64,000 bases of DNA from Rhodocollybia butyracea (taxonomy: Eukaryota; Basidiomycota; Agaricomycetes; Agaricales; Omphalotaceae). Location of the stretch: positions 620,001-684,000 of the forward strand of contig JADNRY010000009.1 of NCBI GenBank assembly GCA_015501585.1, given 5' to 3'. A program made the position numbers and the translations under genes. Numbering within the stretch: position 1 is the stretch's first letter; every line of letters starts with the position of its first letter. The notes beneath the pieces were generated by a model, which saw only the letters and a list, made by a program, of their open reading frames with translations, was not told where the DNA came from and made no database searches. This document shows positions 47,325 to 58,845 of the stretch, in pieces.

Positions 47325-47545
47325 CGCCGATATTTTTTATCTAAAGTCACATGCTTTAGATTAGATTTTCCTAAACAGTAAACTATTTCATAGTGCCTAA
47401 TGTTTCATTTACACTTCCTGCTTCCTTACCTTAGACTTATCTTCCTCTTTGTGTATTGCCCTTCCAAGCAATATTGCCAGTGGGATTGTCTAGGCCTTTG
47501 CAAATCTAATCTAAAACATGTGACTTTAGATAAAAATTATTGGCG
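47325..47545. mobile_element. Small MITE-like element (221 bp)
   Basis: About 47-bp terminal inverted repeats: left CGCCGATATTTTTTATCTAA, right (inverse) CGCCAATAATTTTTATCTAA. Both continue AAGTCACATGYTTTAGATTAG. The middle holds no coding sequence. A target duplication was not clear. Confidence 0.65.
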
Positions 47546-48762
47546 ATTCTGATTCCGATCATTGATGACACAGGCCCACAGGGGCGACCTTAGTTCATCA
47601 GTGCAGAGAGGCAGCCCTTTTGGTGCCGTGCTAGCAACTGCTAGCAACCATCAGGACCATCACAGTAACTAAAAGTGGCAACCATATCCAAGACCATATC
47701 CGGACTTGTCTACAAATTTCACAAATTTTCATATAAGTAAGTCAACTTGATATAAGTATTCAATATTGAGAAATTTTGCAGAAGTTTTTGGCTACCTGCA
47801 CACACCAAGGGTTCCCATGCCCGACCTTTTTGGACCTTTTCTGACTGATTATGACCGATCAACCTTTCTGAGTCTGAAAGCACTGATCAGTCATGTGAAT
47901 GGATAAACACCTGTACTTACTCGTTCCGATGGGCAACTATGGGCTCAAACCAAGCTCAATAAAGCCACGGAAACTTTTTTAAGTTATTTGAGCAAGTACT
48001 CTAAGTAAATGGACATTTTTGGCTGAGAATCTTACCAGAAATAAACATGGCACAGGCTCAAAGCTTAGGGCTACTACTTCAATTGTACTTAAACTTCAAG
48101 TTATTAGTAACTTGCATTGCTCGCGCACCAGCATGAATTTTTTGTAAGTTTATGCCATGTTTTTGCAAGGTTTTTAGTGCACATAGATCACTAGATCAAC
48201 CAAAGATAATATTATCAGCAGTATTATGTATACACAAGTGTATAGCTAAGGTAGGGAGCATCCACCTTTGACAACATCATGTGATCATTTGTGACAGTAT
48301 ATGGCAAAATTTTGATGAGAAAAGAAAGATAAATTGATAGATAATTATACCATTGTCACATGAAGAATCTGTTCCATGAATTTATGGAAAATAGGGCTAT
48401 GCCCATTACCATACATAAATCTTTGTAAAAACTCACGAATTGGGGAGGAGTAGCATTTTACTTATTCTTACAGTATTTTTGCTTCTCCTCCACCATTTCT
48501 AAACTAATCTGTGTACTACTTGAAGGGCCAGTGTTTCAGCCTAAATCAAGTATATTCATGGAAGAAATAAGTAGAAGAGTGCTTCGTTAATTTTTAAATG
48601 ACTTTTCAAAATAATTTCACTAAATTAGGCAGTGTGACTTACTGCACGTGATGTGGCTAGAGATGGATGCTCTCTACCTTACTACAGTATGTACAGTGGC
48701 AGAGGCGAGATTTTTTGAATTTTGACTCTCAGAAATGAAGAATATGAGCCATGTTTAGGTGT
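47546..48762. other. AT-rich repeat flank left of the Copia element
   Basis: It contains a looser inverted-repeat pair at 48243-48272 and 48660-48688 (AAGGTAGRGAGCATCCAYC) that may bound a degraded element of about 450 bp. No gene is seen. Confidence 0.4.
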
Positions 48763-48767
48763 TAGAG

Positions 48768-48992
48768 TGTTAGACACTGACTTGGTAGAGTATTAACCAA
48801 GTGTGACCAATACATACTTATGGCTCATATGGACTTGTTAGACATATGTGCCTTGCTTAGTTAGCACCCTGGGCTGAAGTGAACCCCTATCACTGTTCTC
48901 TTCATACCAGGTATATACACAAGTGGACTTGTATTATTTAGCTTCTTATCTATTGCTGTTCTCTTTGTACCAGTTGTACTTGAGTTCTGATA
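48768..48992 (+). repeat. 5' LTR of the Copia element
   Basis: Begins TGTTAGACACTGACTTGG and ends TTGAGTTCTGATA. Followed by GGTTATGGGCCCC, the likely primer-binding region. Confidence 0.93.
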
Positions 48993-49901
48993 GGTTATGG
49001 GCCCCAGTTGTCAATCACTGCCAATCTAATTGTCCTCGAAAACTCTAAACCCCTATTTATTCATAACAACAATGTCCACCAACAACTCAAAATATGACTG
49101 GAAACAGATTACACTTACTCCCATTAAGGAGAATCCTGACCGCACAAACAACTTTGCTAAATTCAAACATAAAACTACCATAAAACTCAAAGCTCACGGC
49201 CTCTGGAAGTTTATTGGAGGAGAAAACTACAATCCTCTTGCAATTCCCTCGCTTGCTTGAACTCACAGAGTTCAAGGATTGGACACCTCTGGAAATGCTG
49301 TCGATATTACTCTACAAGGCAATGAACCTGCTGTTGCTTTGGAAAAACAGATCCATAATGACTGGTTGGAAACTGATAAGCATGTCCTGTCTCTTATCAA
49401 TGATGCGGTCCCTATTCAGAAGACTTGGGTTATCCAGAAGTGTAAATCTTCCCATGATGCTTGGAATTCTCTCTGCAAAGAGTTTGAACCAAACAATAGT
49501 CTCACAGCCATGAACCTCAACCAGCAAATCTCCATGTTCTCCTGTCAACCTGGTGCCAATCCTGCTGTCTGGCTTGAGATAATGCTTCAACTGTATGGTA
49601 GACTGTGCCAAGCAGATCCAACGCTCATGTCAGATTTTGAATTCTTGAAGATGTTGATTACTCACATGTGCAAAGATGAAGCATGGAGATATTGTCAATC
49701 TGAGCTACGAGTGAAGCTGGTAACTGCCCAGGAAATGGGTTGTCCTCTGTCCTCCTCCATTGTAGTGTCTCGCTTGAAATTGGAAGAAATTCACCATGGT
49801 GTTGCACCATCCATAAAATCCATCCAGAATCTGGTTCAATCAGCTTCACTCTACCCCAGCGGCTCTGCTGTTCCCAGTCTTCATCTTGCCCAGACCAGTG
49901 T

Positions 49902-50596
49902 AAAGATGTCCATGAGTCTGGGTCAAGTAGTACCTGGATCTGTTGCATGAGTACTTGTGGGCCTCAAGGGGCTACCCGTGACCCATATATATCCATGGGA
50001 AACGGATACCCAGATCTGCAGGTAGTTTAACACAAGTACTTGCAGGTACTTGCAGATCCCAGCCAACACAGGTACTCACAAGATACTTGTGAGTATCTGC
50101 AAGTATTTAGTACTTACAATAATAATAAAATGGTTACTACATGCAAGGTATGAGTGTGAGATACTCAGTAGGTGCCTGTGCATAGAATAGAGCATGATGT
50201 AGGTAGAGAACAGTAATCCTTGACTGATACAAGTCTAGAAGCTAAAGAGAGACTATATTCATCATAGTGTACTATAGTGCATATAGCCACTTATAACTTG
50301 CTACATGCTAGGTGAACATATGAGCTGCTCAAACAAGGTCTATTGCATAGAGGAGAGCATATTTCAGCCTTTATTTGTGCGAAAAAAATATTCTTGCCCT
50401 CCCACAAGGTGCTTTTGGCTTCTTGCAAGTACCTGCAAGTACCTGCAAGTAGCTTAATTTTTTTGAAGTGATACCCATGACCCGCTGTGATCCATGGGAA
50501 ATGGATACCTGGATCCGCGGGTAGTAATACCTGTGAGTATTCCCACGGCTCCTACCTGTGGGTACTTGCATGGCACTTGGACTCGTGGACATCTTT
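49902..50596. mobile_element. Mutator-like MITE 1, nested in gag
   Basis: Terminal inverted repeats AAAGATGTCCAYGAGTC. 10-bp target duplication AGACCAGTGT at 49892-49901 and 50597-50606. A 9-11 bp duplication suggests the Mutator superfamily. The interior is full of CAAGTACTTGCAGGTA-like palindromic motifs and TGACCCATGGGAAACGG-like blocks shared with the next element. Confidence 0.8.
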
Positions 50597-50796
50597 AGAC
50601 CAGTGTAGCAGGCTCCTCACCCTCAAACAGACCTGATCAATGCAACAACTGTCGTGCTGTTCCTTACACCATTAACCAGCAGTCAGCAAGATCTATGTGC
50701 AAAAACAAATTCTGTGAATCACCATCTGGTCATACCAAAGACAAGTGTTTTTCTTTCGGGGGTGGAAGAGTTGAAAAGTACCCCACTTCTTACGCT

Positions 50797-51447
50797 AGAG
50801 ATGTCCACAAGTCCGGATCCAAGTATACTTGGATCCGGAGCGCAAGTACTTGCGGCCTAAAAGGCCTGACTTGTGACCCATGGCTGACTCGTGGGAAACG
50901 GGTCACTGACTCGCAAGTATTACTTGCAAGTCTTGCAGGTACTTGTGATTCATCTAATAAACAAGTGTTACAGAAGTATTTACCATTACTTACTTGCATA
51001 AATTGATTGTACAATATATAATGCTAACAAAACCATGTACTTAACTTGTTTACAACAATTTCATACTATGTTATGAAGTAAATATGTACTCACATCTAAG
51101 TTTTGAGTTGTAGACAGCTCACGGTGTTTAGGATTTAAGCGCCTAAACGCCGTGAGCTGTCTACAACCTAATATTTGTGTGCCAGCACTCAACAACTTAT
51201 ATAGTTGTAAGTATGATATTATTGACCAATGTAAGTTGTAATTATTACTCAAGTTGCACTGAAAATACATGTATACTATGCCTTGCACAAGTCACAAATA
51301 CTTGCAAAGTCTCGGAAACCTTGACTTGTGACCCATTGGTGACCCATGGGAAACGGGTCTTGGGATCTGCGAGTCAGATACTTGCGAGTTTTCCCACGGA
51401 TCTTACCTGCAAGTACTTGTTGAGACTTGGACTCGTGGACATCTCTA
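50797..51447. mobile_element. Mutator-like MITE 2, nested in gag
   Basis: Terminal inverted repeats AGAGATGTCCACRAGTCC. Target duplication TCTTACGCT (9 bp) at 50788-50796 and 51448-51456. It is the same family as MITE 1 by ends and subterminal blocks. It contains a 61-bp hairpin at 51107-51167. Confidence 0.8.
51107..51167. repeat. 61-bp hairpin inside MITE 2
   Basis: GTTGTAGACAGCTCACGG and its exact inverse CCGTGAGCTGTCTACAAC enclose TGTTTAGG/CCTAAACG and a short loop. MITE 1 lacks an equivalent, so it may be a later insertion. Confidence 0.85.
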
Positions 51448-52253
51448 TCTTACGCTGGACGGCGGGATCTTCATCTTCCACCTGAGGCCAGAACCACAGT
51501 ATGACACAAATGTGCAACTGAAGCTCTGTTAGCAAAAGGAGCTCCAGCAGTGAATAACGCCGTTGCCACGGAAATTCCCAATACCAAGAACAACATTGGC
51601 TATAGCCAGGACTCTCCCATGGATGGAGATAAGAAATTTACTGAGGTCTTTGAAACTGCTGAAAATAATTTTGCTTTCATGACCAATCTCAGAACTGAGG
51701 AGCTGAAAAAACTGGAAGATCAATCACAATACTGGTGCTACTTGCCATATCTTTGTCAATAGAGATTGGTTTCAAGACTATTCTGAGCTTTCTTTACCTC
51801 TAAAGGTCCACAGTTTCGGTTCCAATCTGTCTGCGACAGCTATTGGAAAAGGCACCTTCATGTTGAAAACTACACATAACAAAATCACTCACCAATTCTC
51901 TTTGTCCAACGTTCTTCACATCCTGACTGCAAGATCCAATCTCATCTTGGGATTGAGACGAGACAAAAAGGGCATTAGTACTCTATCAGGAAAGGACAAG
52001 ATCACTTATCTCAGCCCAAAGGGTACTGCTTTTGCATCTGGGGAAATCATTGATGACTTGTATCAGATGGCAGTGTTACCAGTCAAGCAATCTGACAACT
52101 CATCAATGTCACAAGATTTGATTGCAGCAATGGCTCCATCAATTACCACAATGGTCGGCCCTGATTCCGCAAACCTGCCAACTATGAACCTGGATTTTAT
52201 AACCATCTAATTGGCCATATAGACATTAAAGGGCTAAAGATCTCAACTACAGG

Positions 52254-53558
52254 CACTGCCAGAATATCAATATTTTGCCTGTGTAAAAGGCAAGGAAATA
52301 TACAACATTTTTCCATTGATTTTTCAGTGTTTTTCTCCCCTGCAAAATATCATTTGTTTCAGAAGAAAAAGGTGTGGGAAAATACATTCTTTTTCACCTG
52401 TAAAATAGCATATTTTACACTAGTTAGTTTTCCGGAAATATTTCTTATTTTTCTACATTTTTTGCCACTGAAAAAGTGGTTTTATAACAGTGGTAAAATA
52501 TTAGGGACAGTCAAAGTAGGGCAATTATGTGTAGATTAATTTACATGATTAAATCTAAAAATCGAGTCTCAAAAAAGCCAAAGAAATAAGCGACTCTGGA
52601 GTCGCTTATTTTTGTTGCTGAAATACCCTTCTGATTAATCGACACAACATGATATATATATATGGTATACACTTGGGTTAGGGTAGCGCCATGGGCGGCG
52701 ACGGCGCTGTGCCTATGGCGCGCCACAACTAAAGAACACAATCCTCTTTCTACTTGTGAGCCTCTCTAGTCTGAGCCCAAGTTACTGGACCAGTCATCCA
52801 GCATCCAGATTGGAACTTGTTGAAATAGAAGAAAGCGAGGAAAGAGCTGAGTGTTTGGAGTAGAGATGATTTTTGAATAGCGGAGTCTGATGCTTATTGC
52901 TTAATATGGGTCTGTCTTGCCAAAGAATAGGCAAGATATGCTCTTCGAAGCCTTTTTACTCGCTGGGGCCGAGAGGGTCAGGTAAGTGCCGAAACATCTT
53001 GAATTAATCGACGGAATTAATCAGGTAGGTAGGTAGGTAGATAATTGGGTCAGTCAGAGTCAACGTAGATTTAAATCGACTTTTCATTTTTTAAAAATAA
53101 AATAATCATCTAAATAATCTGTCTTTAATCGCCCTACTTTGACTGTCCCTATTGTATTTTTCATTGTATTTTTCTTGTGAAAAAGGATTTATTTTACGGC
53201 CGGGCCAGCCGGCCCGGACAAAAGATTCCTTTGACCTGTTCATTGCCCGTTTCTTTTCGCAGCATATATTTCCTAAGTAAAACCTTTTGAAAAAGCCAAT
53301 ATATTACAAAGGTTAAAACAAAGCTTTTACAAAGGTAAAAATTATGGAAAAATTACAAATATTTCAAGGAAAATAGATTTGGTAAAATATGTACTTTTTC
53401 CAACGGAATAAGCAGCGAAAAAAGTTTTATTTTCCCACACCTTTCACAGACACAAAGCATGATATTTTACAGGGGACAAAATTACTGGAAAATGAACTGA
53501 AAAATGTAATATATTTCCTAGCCTTTTACAGCACAAAAATACTGATATCTTTGCAGTG
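52254..53558. mobile_element. CACTA-type non-autonomous element, nested in pol
   Basis: Ends CACTGCCAGAATATC (left) and CACTGCAAAGATATC (right, inverse). 3-bp target duplication AGG at 52251-52253 and 53559-53561. Imperfect inverted arms of about 150-200 bp share CCTGYAAAATATCAT and AGGTGTGGGAAAATA. Removing it rejoins the copia frame (STTG to TPNV). It is itself interrupted by an element at 52504-53149. Confidence 0.88.
52504..53149. mobile_element. Tc1/mariner-like MITE, nested in the CACTA element
   Basis: Terminal inverted repeats GGGACAGTCAAAGTAGGGC with TA on both sides (52502-52503, 53150-53151). TA target duplication is typical of Tc1/mariner. It contains an AGGT microsatellite at 53021-53040 and no transposase. 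Confidence 0.85.
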
Positions 53559-56361
53559 AGGACTCCCAATGTTGTATATGTGCTCTCGCAAACATCAAAC
53601 ACCACAAACTCTCTCGTAAAGCCAAAAACTATGCATACCGTCCTCTCTTTTGAATCCACTGCGATATCTGTGGTCCCTTTCCACTAGGATATGGCAACTT
53701 CCTCTATTTCATTACTTTTATCAATGACTGCTCTCACTACACTATCCTATACTTTTTAAAGCAAAAGTCAGAAGCTCTTCAGTGCTTCCATGAATTCTGT
53801 GTTGCTGCAGAGAAATTCTTCAGTGTCCCTATCATCTTCCTCTGCGTAGACAACACAAGTGAACTTGTGGAGGGCCAAGTTCAAGATTACTGCAAGGCAA
53901 ATGGCATCACCTATGAAAAGACAGTGCCCAATGCTTCTCTGCAAAATGGCATTGCTGAGCGAGCAAACCAAATCATCAAACAAATGTGCAGAGCGATGCT
54001 CCTTGACTCAGGTCTCTCTTTTTAGTTCTGGCCACTTGCTACTCAAGCTGGTGTTCACATCAAAAATTGAGTTCCTCATTCCTCACTTGATTCTGTTACT
54101 ACACCGTTCTTTGGATGGTTCAAATCTAAACCAGATCTTTCCCACTTACGCCCATTTGGTGCACTCACCACCTCTTGCATAACCACATCCGACACCTTAA
54201 TGAAACTCCAACCTCGTGGTGAATTGGGTATCTTTGTTGGCTACGCATGTGACTCAAAAGGATACTTGATTTATTTTCCTCATTCCAAATCCATTTGTTC
54301 TTGCTGTGATATGGTATTCCATGGTTTCCCAATACCTCCTACATCTCCACCGACATCGGAAACATTGTGGAAAGATCTTCCTTTACTCCTTGAACCTCGT
54401 TTTCAAGATGATGATGATGATCTTGTCATTGAACAAAACCCATCTTCTCCAAACCAAACCAATGACTCTCTGTATGCTCACATACTAGGCCTTTGTGCCC
54501 TCTGGTCTCCGTACCGTTCTGACCTTTTCACAGGTCCTCTCTTTGTAGAGAAAACAGCATCTCTAGAGAGACTGCTGGCTCTGACTTGTATGTGTTACAT
54601 GTCTTTAGGTCTCTGTACCATTCTGACCTTTCTGCAGGTCCTCTCATCATAGAGAAAACAGCCTCTCTAGAGAGAGCGCTGGACATGACATGTTTGTTTT
54701 ACTGTCATGAGGTCTTCAAACTGTTCTTATTCTTACATAGATCACATCCTTCTCAAGACATTATCATGCAAGATGATGACACTCCTCTAGCTCAACATCA
54801 AGCAAGACAGACTTCACGCCTTCCTGCTACATCATTGACTCTGCTGCCGATTGTAATATCCTTCTTGACTTTCTACAATCCAAGGAAGATGAAATGGAAT
54901 TAGAGTGTACCCAATCCAAATTTCCTCACCTCACCCAGGCCTTCATTAAAGCGGAAGTCGCATACGCCAATTCTGCCCTAACTGAACCAATCAACGACAT
55001 CTCCGCAAAAGACCCTGACACACTTCAGGAGGCTAAATCATCCATGTATTGGACATACTGGCTTGCGGCAATATATGAAGAACTGGAATCTTTGAAGGCT
55101 AAGGGAGTCTACAAGGAGATAGAACATCTTCCCCCAGGACGCAAAGCTATTGGTTCCAAATGGGTATTGTGCATCAAACAAGATTGTGATGGTCTCATTT
55201 CCAGGTTCAAAGCTCGACTTGTGGCAAAAGGCTTTACCCAATTCCCAGGCTAGGATTTCAACTACACCTTCACACCAGTTGCTCACTGGGAATCCATTCG
55301 AACTGTTCTCACCATTGTTGCGGAACATGACATGGAATTATGTCAAATTGATGTAAAAACCGCATTCTTGAATGGACCTCTTGATGAAGAACTATACATG
55401 CACAAGCCATCTATTATGGGTGCAGGATACTGGAGACTGCATAAAGAATTGTATGGACTCCGACAAGCTGGATGCCAATGGTATCTTGAACTTCATGAGA
55501 AACTCGAATCTATTGGTTTCAAATGCACAGAATCTGACTGGAGTGTCTACATTCAGTGCACAGGTAATATACTAACTATTCTTGCCACTTCTGTTGATGA
55601 TATGCTCCTGGGATCCTTGGACAAGACTGAGTCTGACTCCGTCATAAACCAACTACAGGCACTCTATGAAATTACAGACAATGGAGCATCCTCTCTACAT
55701 TTAGGCTGCAGTATTGAGAGAGACCATGAACACCGGACGATTAAACTCAACCAACGAGCTTACACCCTTTCCATCCTCCGTGAATTCGGATACAAAGACT
55801 GCAATGCAGTTGTGACTCCAATGGTTCCGGGATTGCATCTCTTCCCTACTCCTGCCAACACCTCCAATGATGATAAGCAAAAAGCATCTCTATTTCCCTA
55901 CACCACTCTTGTAGGAAAATGCATGTACCTAGCTACTTGCTCTCGCTCCGACCTATCCTACACCATCCATGAACTTGCTTGACTCATGAGCAACTTTGGC
56001 CTGGTACATGTGGCTGCTGCAAAGCATCTTCTCCGTTACCTCAAAGCCTCTCTCTCTCCTTCCCACTGTTGGGGAGTATGGCTTGGATGTAACCATTCTG
56101 GCTATCCTCTCCTCACCGCCTTATCAGACTCTGACTACGGAATGGGCAATGGCAGGAAATCTGTATCCGGTTTCCTCATCATGCTTGGTTTGTCGCTTGT
56201 CTCATGGAGCTCAAAACAACAAGCTGTCGTCACATTATCATCCTGTGAAGCGGAGTATCTTGCTGTTACACACTGTGTGTGGGAAGTTCTCTGGTTCCAA
56301 AATTTTCTGGCGGAACTAGGCTTTCCTCAGGCTTCACCAACTTCAGTGTTCTGTGACAACC

Positions 56362-57211
56362 TGTTACGTTCATGCCTTTCCATCATTATTCCGAGATGTT
56401 CCGGCTCATTCCGAGACTCTCCGAGACTCCCTCACCTTCTCTCACGGTCTCTCACGGCTCTGATAGCTCCCACAACCTCTGGTGGCTCCGAAACTCCATT
56501 CTCTATTCTATCCCTTCCGATATACCTTTGGACTTCACAAATTCACTCCTACTTCGGCACTCACACTTCCGATGCCTTTATCGGCCATACCTTCGGCCCA
56601 ATATATTGGTGGACTCTTTCGGTACTCATTACCTTCCCACAGCGGTCCGCAGTGCGCCAACGTTCATCTCTTTTGTCTTTTCTACTCTATTGCTTATTGT
56701 TTTATCATTTGTATTGATTCCACCTCGTTCCGGCCTTGGCATTACCTTGGTCCGACTTTATTGTCTTTATTTAACAATTAGGTCACTTGTATATAAGCTA
56801 GGTACTTTGTACTATCGTTCCTCAGCCAAAAATCATGAGTTACACAAGTTACACAAGCTATACCAGTTATTGCACACTTTTCTGAGCTTTCCTTAAGTCT
56901 TTCTTTGTTCCTTATTCTCGCCGTTCTGTCCGATACCGGCCGACTCGGCTCGGTCCTTACCTCGGACATATCTCGGACCATTCTCACGCTCATACCTCGG
57001 TCCGACCTCGGTGATTTCTCGCAGTTTACTTCCTTTCCTTCTGGGACAACCTTGGTGGTGTGTTGGGGGTGTTGCTAATAGCTTCACCGAAGTCCCACCT
57101 TTTCCTCGGCCTTGTAGTCTACTCCGGATATTCTTCCCACAATTCTGATCTTGCCTTTCGGCCCTACATCGGCTCCGCTTCCATTCCGGCCTAGGTTGCA
57201 CGACCTTGTCA
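56362..57211 (+). mobile_element. Solo LTR of another retrotransposon, nested in Copia RNase H
   Basis: Begins TGTTACGTTC and ends CTTGTCA (TG...CA). 5-bp duplication CAACC at 56357-56361 and 57212-57216. A TATATAA box lies at 56790-56796. Excising it restores VFCDNQGTVLCIHD in the Copia frame. No internal region remains, so it is a recombination product. Confidence 0.9.
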
Positions 57212-57438
57212 CAACCAGGGTACAGTCTTGTGCATCCACGATCCTCATGCACACAACAAGATGAAGCACATCTCCATTCGGGAACACTTCATCCGAGACT
57301 GTGTAACAAAACATCTCGTGAATGTCATTCACATATCCAACCAGGACAACCAAGCAGACATCCTCACTAAACCTCTTCATAGGGCTCTCCATCGCAAATG
57401 GATCAACAGACTCAAACTCAATGCAAGTCAAGGGGGGG

Positions 57439-57663
57439 TGTTAGACACTGACTCAGTAGAGTATTGACCAAGTGTGACTAATACATACTTATGGCTCATA
57501 TGGACTTGTTAGACATATGCACCTTGCTTAGTTAGCACCCTGGGCCAAAGTGAACCCCTATCACTGCTCTCTTCGTACCAGGTATGTACACAAGTGGACT
57601 TGTATTATTTAGCTTCTTATCTATCACTGTTCTCTTTGTACCAGTTGTACTTGAGTTCTGATA
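57439..57663 (+). repeat. 3' LTR of the Copia element
   Basis: Same length as the 5' LTR. All differences are C/T or G/A. Flanked on the right by TAGAG. Confidence 0.93.
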
Positions 57664-57668
57664 TAGAG

Positions 57669-58845
57669 ACCCGGTAATTGAAACCCTGGCTCACCTCAAC
57701 TGAGTCTTGGGTTATTTGCCCAAGACAACCCTCGGTGTGAGCAATTTTTCAAGTTTTCTCTCACAGTTTTGCACTGGCAGCTGACCCCCAAAGTGACCGT
57801 GATGTCAAGGCAGCACAACCAGGTTATGGATGGCAACTGACTAAGTAGTACTACAGAGAACCTTATTCTGTTGAACCGTCCATTCATCAAGTTTTTCATT
57901 CGCATTCTTATAAAGGCAGTTTTCACCGGAAATTGTACTTTGTACTTGGTTATCTATGTCACACGCTTACTTTTCCATCAAAACTTACTCCATTCACCTA
58001 CATCCTACTTGAATCTTGCAGATGTACTTACTGCATAGAAAGTTATATCACTGTAAGTCAAAACTTCTTCATAAGTACTGTTTGCTGAGGTTCCTGTATG
58101 AGAAAATTTGTGACAAAATTCACTTATCACCATTTTGCGCCGAAACCAGCGGCTTGAGCGCTTATTGACACGTCGCGTTCAAGTCAAGTTCAATCGCATC
58201 TAATCGTGTCCAAATGGCTCGTATAAACAGAGTATAAGCTTGATAATTTGCAGAGAGTGCACCTAGCACAATTATACAAATCTTAAGCTTGAAAGATCAG
58301 CATACCTTTGAGTCCTCAGCACAATCAAACAGAACTGTGACCCTTGCGCGACCTGCAACCTCCGGCCCTATTCTAAGTATTGGCCAGAATTCTATATACA
58401 TAGTTCTTTTTCAAGGATATCTTGTCTAAACACTCCAAAATTCAAGTAGATTTTGACTCATCGAAGTAAGGAATGTCCTAATAAGTACCTGGAGATGGAG
58501 TAAGAAGTAGGCACATCATCTTCACATTGATATGGTAACACGTAATAATTTCCGACGAAATCCGCCGTCATACATTCTCATATAACAATGACTTAATCGC
58601 AGTGTGGCTTGATACACCCCTAGTGTACTACTGCATACTGCTTATACTAGTGGGCTGCCTATGGATATCATCTACGACCCCTTTAGAGCCACTCTTCATT
58701 GCTCGAATTCTTATTCTTCTCGCTTGTCCGTCTTTTAGTATCAATCTACCTTTACAAGCTTATTCAAGACTCGACGTTTTGACCGGCCAGCTGGTCAACA
58801 TTAAGTCATATCCAGTCATTCAATATTAGAGTACAGTACTGCAAA
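57669..58845. other. Intergenic, no gene seen
   Basis: Unremarkable sequence between the Copia element and the right segmental duplication. Frames at 57696-57926 (minus) and 58602-58829 (plus) show no recognised protein. Confidence 0.4.

Larger units (their letters stand above)
49072..51762 (+). pseudogene. Copia gag region, broken and interrupted
   Basis: Starts at MSTNNSKYDWKQITLTPI, frameshifts near 49250, and continues in another frame as a UBN2-type gag (DAWNSLCKEFEPNNSLTAMN, MSDFEFLKMLITHM). A zinc-knuckle-like part (CNNCRAVPY, CKNKFCES, GHTKDKC) lies at about 50640-50760. Two non-autonomous elements interrupt it (49902-50596, 50797-51447). The frame resumes at about 51550 (FMTNLRTEELKKLED). 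Confidence 0.8.
51735..57438 (+). pseudogene. Copia pol region, broken and interrupted
   Basis: Protease at about 51730: the active-site region reads NTGATCH, with Asn where the catalytic Asp is expected. Integrase 53570-54180 (NGIAERANQ) has in-frame stops at 54023 and 54067. Reverse transcriptase 54894-55980: KARLVAKGF, IDVKTAFLNG, and the catalytic core SVDDMLL instead of YVDDML. Stops lie at 55251 and 55980. RNase H 55986-56366 has SCEAEYLAVTH and is interrupted after VFCDN by a solo LTR. It resumes at 57217 (HNKMKHISIREHFIRD) and ends before the polypurine tract. Confidence 0.85.
48768..57663 (+). mobile_element. Ty1/Copia LTR retrotransposon, degenerate, with nested insertions
   Basis: LTRs of 225 bp each at 48768-48992 and 57439-57663, flanked by the 5-bp duplication TAGAG (48763-48767 and 57664-57668). 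A polypurine tract (AAGGGGGGG) precedes the 3' LTR. The gene order is gag, protease, integrase, reverse transcriptase, RNase H, which defines Copia. Removing the four insertions with their duplications leaves about 5.4 kb, a normal Copia length. The LTRs differ at 13 sites, all transitions. Internal stops and frameshifts make it non-autonomous today. Confidence 0.93.

Noticed and set aside
53021..53040. AGGT microsatellite as a regulatory element
   Set aside because: A plain simple-sequence repeat inside a MITE.
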